From: an uncultured Clostridia bacterium
Lineage (GTDB): Bacteria > Bacillota > Clostridia > Oscillospirales > Ruminococcaceae
NCBI GenBank assembly: GCA_947625615.1
Contig: CANQPB010000023.1
Span: forward strand, 1-35,465
Direction: 5' to 3'
DNA length: 35,465 bases
Of the stretch, positions 31,498 through 35,465 are shown piece by piece. The stretch's first letter is position 1, and each line of letters starts with the position of its first letter. A program made the translations under genes and the position numbers. Below the pieces are notes generated by a model. It made no database searches and was not told the origin of the DNA. It was given only the letters and a program-made list of their open reading frames with translations.

Positions 31498-32484
31498 TTA
31501 TCCGAAGAACTTCGGCAGGCCGTTGTACATCACCCTATAGACGGTGTCGTAGGCGTGCCAGCCGCCCTGATACTCTATGAAGTAGCAGTTGCCGTCGCGG
31601 AAGTTTTCCGCCCACTTGAAGGCGTCGCCGAATTCCTCCTTTTTCATCGAGTTTATCATCGGCTTCATGTTCGGGCCGGCCATGTTGTCGTTCGAGCCGA
31701 CGCCGCAGTAGATGTAAAAGTCCTCCCAGTTGTAGCCGTAGTCGGCGACGACCTCGGCAAGGTGTCCGGCCGCGCCGTCGGGATTATATCCTCCCGCGCC
31801 CTGGCCGAGCGACCAGCTGTCCCCCGCGACGGGCAGGAAATATCCGACCTCTTTGAGGGCGTTTTCAAATACCCACCATGTGCAGGCCGAGCCCATCGAG
31901 AAGCCGCCGAAGCCGCGGTGGAGCCTTGAGGCCCTTATCCCCGAGCGCGAGGTGCTCTTGCAGTAGGTGTTGTACTCCCCTTCTACCGCGGGAATGAGAT
32001 CGTTGACGAGCTCCTCCCAGAAATAGTTGCAGCAGGCGCCCGCGTCGCCGTTGTACTGATTGTTATAGCTCGGCGTGACGACTATGCAGGGTTCAAGATC
32101 GCCGTTGGCTATCATGTTGTCCAAAAGATTCTTTCCGTCGGAATCCTCCATAAGCCCCTTGAAGAGCTCCTTTTCATCGCCGCCGCCGCCGTGCATCCAG
32201 TAAAACACGTTGTAGCAGGTGTCCTTGTCCTCCTTGTCATATCCCGCAGGGAGATAGACGAGCGCGGTTTTTTCGTATTTTTCCTTGCCGCCGGTGTAGT
32301 TTTTGGTTTCGTACTGAATGCTCATAACCTTGCCGCCGTTTTCGACGCGGTTGAAATACGCCGCGGGGATCTGCTGAAAGGCGTTGTCGGGGAATTCGGT
32401 CTTTCTCGGCGTCTCGGCGCCGCAGCCCGAAACCCCGAGGGTGAGCAGCATGCCGAGGGCCATAAGCCGTGCGATTCTTAACAT
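31498..32484 (-). CDS. Lipoprotein esterase, CE1/feruloyl-esterase-like
   Basis: 328-aa alpha/beta hydrolase. The lipobox VSGC (Cys21) anchors it outside. The fold shows the oxyanion region WMHGGGGDEKE (about 96-106), nucleophile elbow GGFSMGSA with Ser196, a candidate acid near Asp266 (GVGSNDN) and His310 (YQGGWHAYD). This pattern fits esterase D/CE1 enzymes that remove feruloyl or acetyl groups from xylan. Several extra cysteines (for example CC at 151-152) may form disulfides. The ATG follows AGGAGG. It has its own promoter TTGACA-17-TAATAT and a shared terminator. The acyl group removed cannot be read from sequence. Confidence 0.87.
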   Translation of the reverse strand: MLRIARLMALGMLLTLGVSGCGAETPRKTEFPDNAFQQIPAAYFNRVENGGKVMSIQYETKNYTGGKEKYEKTALVYLPAGYDKEDKDTCYNVFYWMHGGGGDEKELFKGLMEDSDGKNLLDNMIANGDLEPCIVVTPSYNNQYNGDAGACCNYFWEELVNDLIPAVEGEYNTYCKSTSRSGIRASRLHRGFGGFSMGSACTWWVFENALKEVGYFLPVAGDSWSLGQGAGGYNPDGAAGHLAEVVADYGYNWEDFYIYCGVGSNDNMAGPNMKPMINSMKKEEFGDAFKWAENFRDGNCYFIEYQGGWHAYDTVYRVMYNGLPKFFG

Positions 32485-32509
32485 ATAATGTTCCTCCTGT
32501 CTGAAAATT

Positions 32510-32539
32510 AAATCGGTAATATAATATTATCGCCGATTT
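32510..32539. promoter_or_regulatory. Inverted repeat over the esterase promoter (possible operator)
   Basis: AAATCGG (32510-32516) and CCGATTT (32533-32539) flank the -10 region, with an inner palindrome AATATAATATT. The placement would suit a repressor. Confidence 0.4.
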
Positions 32540-32552
32540 GAGAAATTGTCAA
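32524..32552 (-). promoter_or_regulatory. Promoter of the esterase gene
   Basis: Minus strand TTGACA (32552-32547), 17 bases, TAATAT (32529-32524); about 40 bases before the start. Confidence 0.88.
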
Positions 32553-32572
32553 GATAAGTTTTCCGGCAATAT

Positions 32573-32607
32573 CAAAACTGAGGCGAAATTGTATAATATC
32601 GCCTCAG
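32573..32607 (-). terminator. Hairpin with short T run upstream of the esterase promoter
   Basis: CTGAGGCGA and TCGCCTCAG pair perfectly around a 12-base AT-rich loop, followed on the minus strand by TTTTGATATTG. It could stop transcripts arriving from the SGNH gene and repeat copy B. Confidence 0.5.
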
Positions 32608-32645
32608 GTTTGGTTAAATTTTGAGATATTGCCCGGGAAAATCAG

Positions 32646-33010
32646 AAAAGTTTTCGCCGGCCTTTTTCAAAAGACTTTTTTGCCTGTCTCACCCCCTGCC
32701 CCCTCTCCCTCGCAAAGGGAGAGGGGGTTCCACCCCGTCACCCGGCCGTTCACCTTACGGCGAACGGCGCGACCCCTCCCCTCAAGGGGAGGGGTGCGTT
32801 CCCAAAGGTTCGCTAAAAAACGTCGCCGGGTTCGGCACTTTCGGTGCGGTGCTATGTCGTGTTTTACAAACCGCAGGACAGGTAGACCTATTGTATGTTT
32901 GGCCGAGCCCAACGGGCTCGGCAGCAGCTGCGCGCAGCCGGTGCGACAATCGCCAAAGTCCGAGCGCAGCGTGGTTGCCCCGCTTTGCCGAGCAACGCGA
33001 GGCAAATAAA
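32646..33010 (+). repeat. Mosaic intergenic repeat, copy B
   Basis: It opens with AGTTTTCGCCGGCCTTTTTC. A 125-base head module (32,685-32,809) follows, matching 34,467-34,591 with about four differences. Next is a GTGCGGTGCTAT...ACAAACCGCAGGAC module, then a 76-base block (32,900-32,975) identical to 34,681-34,756 that contains the hairpin GCCGAGCCC-AAC-GGGCTCGGC, and finally TTTGCCGAG...GCGAGGCAAATAAA. It fills most of the 596-base gap between the two esterase genes. No coding function is supported. Confidence 0.85.
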
Positions 33011-33037
33011 CAGGGACGCCCCTCATAAGAACGTCCC
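33007..33037 (-). terminator. Possible terminator of the SGNH esterase gene
   Basis: Minus strand GGGACG and CGTCCC (13-base loop) followed by TGTTTATTTG, 44 bases past the stop. The T run is interrupted. Confidence 0.4.
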
Positions 33038-33080
33038 ATAAAAATACTTGCTTGCTGATTCAAAATTTATGTCCGCCGTT

Positions 33081-34217
33081 TCAATCCTCCCAGCCGGTGA
33101 CCTGGCGGATCTTTTCTACCAGCTTGGCTGAGGCCTTGGCGTGGGTTCTCTCGGTCGGGTGCCAGTCGGCGGCGATGCCGTCCTCGGGCGACTGGTTGTC
33201 GAACCTGAGGCAGCTTACGTTTTCGTCGCCGGTCTCCTCGGTATAGGCCGAGACGGCCTCCTCGATATAGGGATAGAGATTCTGCCCCATAATTCCGAGG
33301 GAGCAGATTATAGCGGCGTCGGGGTTTTTCTTTCTGACAGTCTTGAGGAAGCTTATGTATTCGGTCTTGAATTCCTCGCAGCGCTCGGGAATGTTCTTGC
33401 AGTAGCTGTCGTCGTTGGTGCCGAGGTTTATGACGACGACATCGGGCTGACGTTCAAATTTCCACTTGGTGTCCTGCGGGGAGAAATCGCCGTTTTTCGC
33501 CCAGGTGTGCCCATAGCTGCCGTAATACTGAGGCAGAGCCTGCTCGGTCACCTTTTTCTCGCCGTCGCTGTAGCCCGAGATAATCCCGTAGCCGCTGAAA
33601 GATACCATAGACCAGTCGGCGTTGAGGGTCTCGGCGGTTTTAAAGGCGTAGGTCTTGGTGACGTCTTCCGTACGGGTTGAAAAATGGTGGTTCATATCCT
33701 CGTCGTCGACGCCGTAGCCGCAGGTGATGGAATCGCCGACAAATTCTATCAGCCTGTCCTTTTCGGGAAGGGGCGAGACGGTTCCGTCAGGGACGTCGAT
33801 TGAGGTTATCACGAAGTTAGACATCGGGGATTCCGAGAGCTTGATTATTCTCACCTCGGCGGTGCGCTCCGAATCGCCCTCGAAGACGGTATAGGTCTCC
33901 GGCATTTTGTCGACCATGTCGTTGATGACCCGCTCGCCGTCAAGGTAGATCGCCACGCGGGAAAAATTGTCGATGTTTCCTGCGGAGACGCTGGAATCGC
34001 CCTCAACGGTTACAGTGCAGGATTTGCCGGTGCAGGAAAATTCCACGCCGGTGCCGGAGAGCGCGCAGTAGATCCTGCCGTCGGAAAAATAGGTTCTGCC
34101 CAAAGGCTTTAAATTTTTTTCGGAAAGCATTCCGTCGTTTCCCCCTTCGCCGCATGCGCAAAGCGGCATCATAATTGCAGCGCAGAGCACCGCGGCCAAA
34201 AAGTTTCTGATTTTCAT
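33081..34217 (-). CDS. Lipoprotein SGNH-hydrolase esterase, CE2-like
   Basis: 378-aa protein predicted to remove acetyl groups from hemicellulose outside the cell. The signal peptide ends in a lipobox-like LCAC (Cys22). Residues 35-150 form a beta-rich jelly-roll with YLDGERV, as in family CE2. The SGNH domain starts at about 155: block I FVGDSITCGYG with Ser163, block III INLGTNDDS and the C-terminal DWHPTERTH supplying the histidine. This two-domain layout is the CE2 hallmark. The ATG at 34217 is preceded by AAAGGAG; a frame extending to 34271 runs into the promoter. Promoter TTGATT-17-TATCAT. Confidence 0.88.
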   Translation of the reverse strand: MKIRNFLAAVLCAAIMMPLCACGEGGNDGMLSEKNLKPLGRTYFSDGRIYCALSGTGVEFSCTGKSCTVTVEGDSSVSAGNIDNFSRVAIYLDGERVINDMVDKMPETYTVFEGDSERTAEVRIIKLSESPMSNFVITSIDVPDGTVSPLPEKDRLIEFVGDSITCGYGVDDEDMNHHFSTRTEDVTKTYAFKTAETLNADWSMVSFSGYGIISGYSDGEKKVTEQALPQYYGSYGHTWAKNGDFSPQDTKWKFERQPDVVVINLGTNDDSYCKNIPERCEEFKTEYISFLKTVRKKNPDAAIICSLGIMGQNLYPYIEEAVSAYTEETGDENVSCLRFDNQSPEDGIAADWHPTERTHAKASAKLVEKIRQVTGWED

Positions 34218-34242
34218 ATTTATCTCCTTTCTGTCTGACGAT

Positions 34243-34271
34243 ATGATATCACATCGCGGCGGAAAAATCAA
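34243..34271 (-). promoter_or_regulatory. Promoter of the SGNH esterase gene
   Basis: Minus strand TTGATT (34271-34266), 17 bases, TATCAT (34248-34243), 25 bases before the start. Confidence 0.75.
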
Positions 34272-34313
34272 TAGGTAAAGGGGAATTGGCGGTTATATCG
34301 GAGGCGGGAGGTG

Positions 34314-35025
34314 AAAAAAGTTTTCGCCGGCCTTTTTCAAATCTTCGCAGAAAAGTTCGGCAAAGCCAGTAGTCTGCGAAGCAGACCCGAGGCATTGCCG
34401 AGGCGGCTTTGCAGCGCAACGCAAAACTAAAGTGCGATTTTGTAGAATTCTTTCGCGTTGCGTATCTGTCTCACCCCCTGCCCCCTCTCCCTCGCGAAGG
34501 GAGAGGGGGTTCCACCCCGTCACCCGGCCGTTCACCTTGCGGCGAACGGCGCGACCCCTCCCCTCGAGGGGAGGGGTGTGTTCCCAAAGGTATCCCACAA
34601 AATCGAAATCTGCGAGGCACTTTAGGTGCGGTGCTATATCGTGTTTTACAAACCGCAGGACGGGGAGAGATGTTATAGCTTGGCCGAGCCCAACGGGCTC
34701 GGCAGCAGCTGCGCGCAGCCGGTGCGACAATCGCCAAAGTCCGAGCGCAGCGTGGTCTCCCCGGCGAGGCGCCTTGGGCGCCTCGCACACGGAAAGGGGC
34801 TCGGGGAAAACCCCGCAGGGGATTGTCCCCGATTTGCCGAGTGAAAGCGAGGCAAATAAAAAATGCGGCTTTGCAGCGCAACGCAAAACTAAAGTGCGAT
34901 TTTGCAAAAATCTTTCGCATTGAGCTCCCTGCCCTCCTCTCCCTCGCAAAGTGTGGGGGGTTCCACCCCGTCACCCGGCCGTTCACCTTGCGGCGCACGG
35001 CTCCTCGCTGCCCCGACTTGAAATG
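34314..35025 (+). repeat. Mosaic intergenic repeat, copy C (compound)
   Basis: Same module order as copy B: edge at 34,316-34,341, head module 34,467-34,591, mid module about 34,615-34,670, identical 76-base block 34,681-34,756 and TTTGCCGAG...GCGAGGCAAATAAA near 34,833-34,860. A second, degenerate head follows at 34,923-35,007. A 40-base direct repeat (34,403-34,442 and 34,865-34,904) precedes each head, so the copy looks like one and a half units in tandem. An extra GAGGCGCC-TTG-GGCGCCTC hairpin lies near 34,765. It fills most of the 948-base gap, and no gene is supported in it. Confidence 0.85.
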
Positions 35026-35050
35026 CAACATAAAGCGATGAAAAAGGTTA

Positions 35051-35079
35051 TTGATTTTTCATATGCAATACGTTATAAT
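35051..35079 (+). promoter_or_regulatory. Promoter of the GH5 gene
   Basis: TTGATT, 17 bases, TATAAT, starting about 25 bases after repeat copy C. Confidence 0.88.
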
Positions 35080-35165
35080 TAAATCATGCGGGCGTGGCGG
35101 CAAAAATCTCCCCTGCCCGCGAAAAACGAAATTCTTTTATCGGCATTATGAAAGGAAAATGTGCT

Positions 35166-35465
35166 ATGTTAAAATCATTTAAGCTTTTGGCGGCGGTGCT
35201 TGCATTGATTCTTCTTCTCGGCTCGCTTTCGGGCTGCGCAGGCGGCGAAAGCGCCGATATCCGCGAAATGAGAGAGGGTCTTACCGCCCAAGACGTCGCC
35301 TCGGAAATGGGGCTCGGGATAAACCTCGGCAACACGTTTGAGGCCTATTACAGCGACGACAGCAACATGTGCGGCTTCTCGCAGGTGGTCGGCGAGGGCG
35401 AGGCAACCGATTACGAAACCTGCTGGGGCGCCATTGAAACCACCCGCGAGATAATCGACGGCATG
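35166..35465 (+). CDS. Lipoprotein GH5 endoglucanase (partial, 5' end only)
   Basis: The first 100 codons of a gene that runs off the window. The product starts MLKSFKLL, with a signal peptide ending in the lipobox LSGC (Cys24). After a short linker comes GLGINLGNTFEAY (about residues 50-62), the N-terminal beta-strand signature of family GH5 cellulases. ETCWGAIETT (near 87) matches the usual ETxWG segment, here after an unusually long insert. The catalytic glutamates lie beyond the window. AAAGGA stands nine bases before the ATG. It is divergent from the SGNH esterase across repeat copy C. Cellulase or a related beta-glucanase is the best call. Confidence 0.85.
   Translation, partial: MLKSFKLLAAVLALILLLGSLSGCAGGESADIREMREGLTAQDVASEMGLGINLGNTFEAYYSDDSNMCGFSQVVGEGEATDYETCWGAIETTREIIDGM

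Noticed and set aside
32902-32922. tRNA-like or terminator hairpin inside repeat copies B and C
   Set aside because: The 9-bp stem with AAC loop has no T run and no cloverleaf around it; it is better treated as part of the repeat.
34293-35031. Open frames across the repeat copies (proline/arginine-rich products)
   Set aside because: They are the translated palindromes of the repeats, occur in several frames and copies, and lack ribosome sites.

Overview
This window looks like chromosomal DNA of a GC-rich, endospore-forming member of the Clostridia (Bacillota), plausibly Oscillospirales/Ruminococcaceae-like from a gut or rumen setting. The taxonomic call is an inference. It rests on spmA/spmB, cwlD, a short clostridial-type AbrB with two CxxC pairs, the YmfF/YmfH peptidase pair, EndoA-type MazF, strong AGGAGG ribosome binding sites, TTGACA/TATAAT promoters and a block of secreted plant-polysaccharide enzymes. 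I found no tRNA, rRNA, CRISPR array, transposase or integrase.

Positions 1-24,800 are mostly housekeeping. In order they hold: a mosaic intergenic repeat; htpG (-) behind a near-perfect CIRCE operator; a GNAT acetyltransferase (-); trkA-trkH potassium uptake (-); a membrane protein, cwlD and radA (+); an orphan mazF-like toxin (-); rpsO and pnp (-) with structured leaders; the ymfF-ymfH-lgt-folD operon (-); abrB (-); spmA-spmB (+); a ttcA-like gene, ymdB and a small membrane protein (-); an AzgA-type purine permease (-); and a two-gene operon of an Fe-S scaffold-like protein and a GGGtGRT-family protein (+).

Positions 24,900-35,465 form an accessory, extracellular carbohydrate region. It has a lipoprotein GH2 beta-galactosidase (+), a membrane-anchored surface protein with a beta-sandwich and helical stalk (-), an AT-rich two-gene island of a secreted papain-like cysteine peptidase and a small lipoprotein (+), a CE1-like lipoprotein esterase (-), a CE2-like SGNH lipoprotein esterase (-) and the start of a lipoprotein GH5 endoglucanase (+) that leaves the window. 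Nearly all carry lipoboxes, so the picture is a set of cell-surface enzymes acting on decorated plant polysaccharides, each with its own promoter.

Three copies of a modular GC-rich repeat occupy 76-404, 32,646-33,010 and 34,314-35,025. Two share a 76-base block that is identical. The best candidates for something undescribed are the Fe-S scaffold/GGGtGRT operon, the AT-rich peptidase/lipoprotein pair, and the repeat family.
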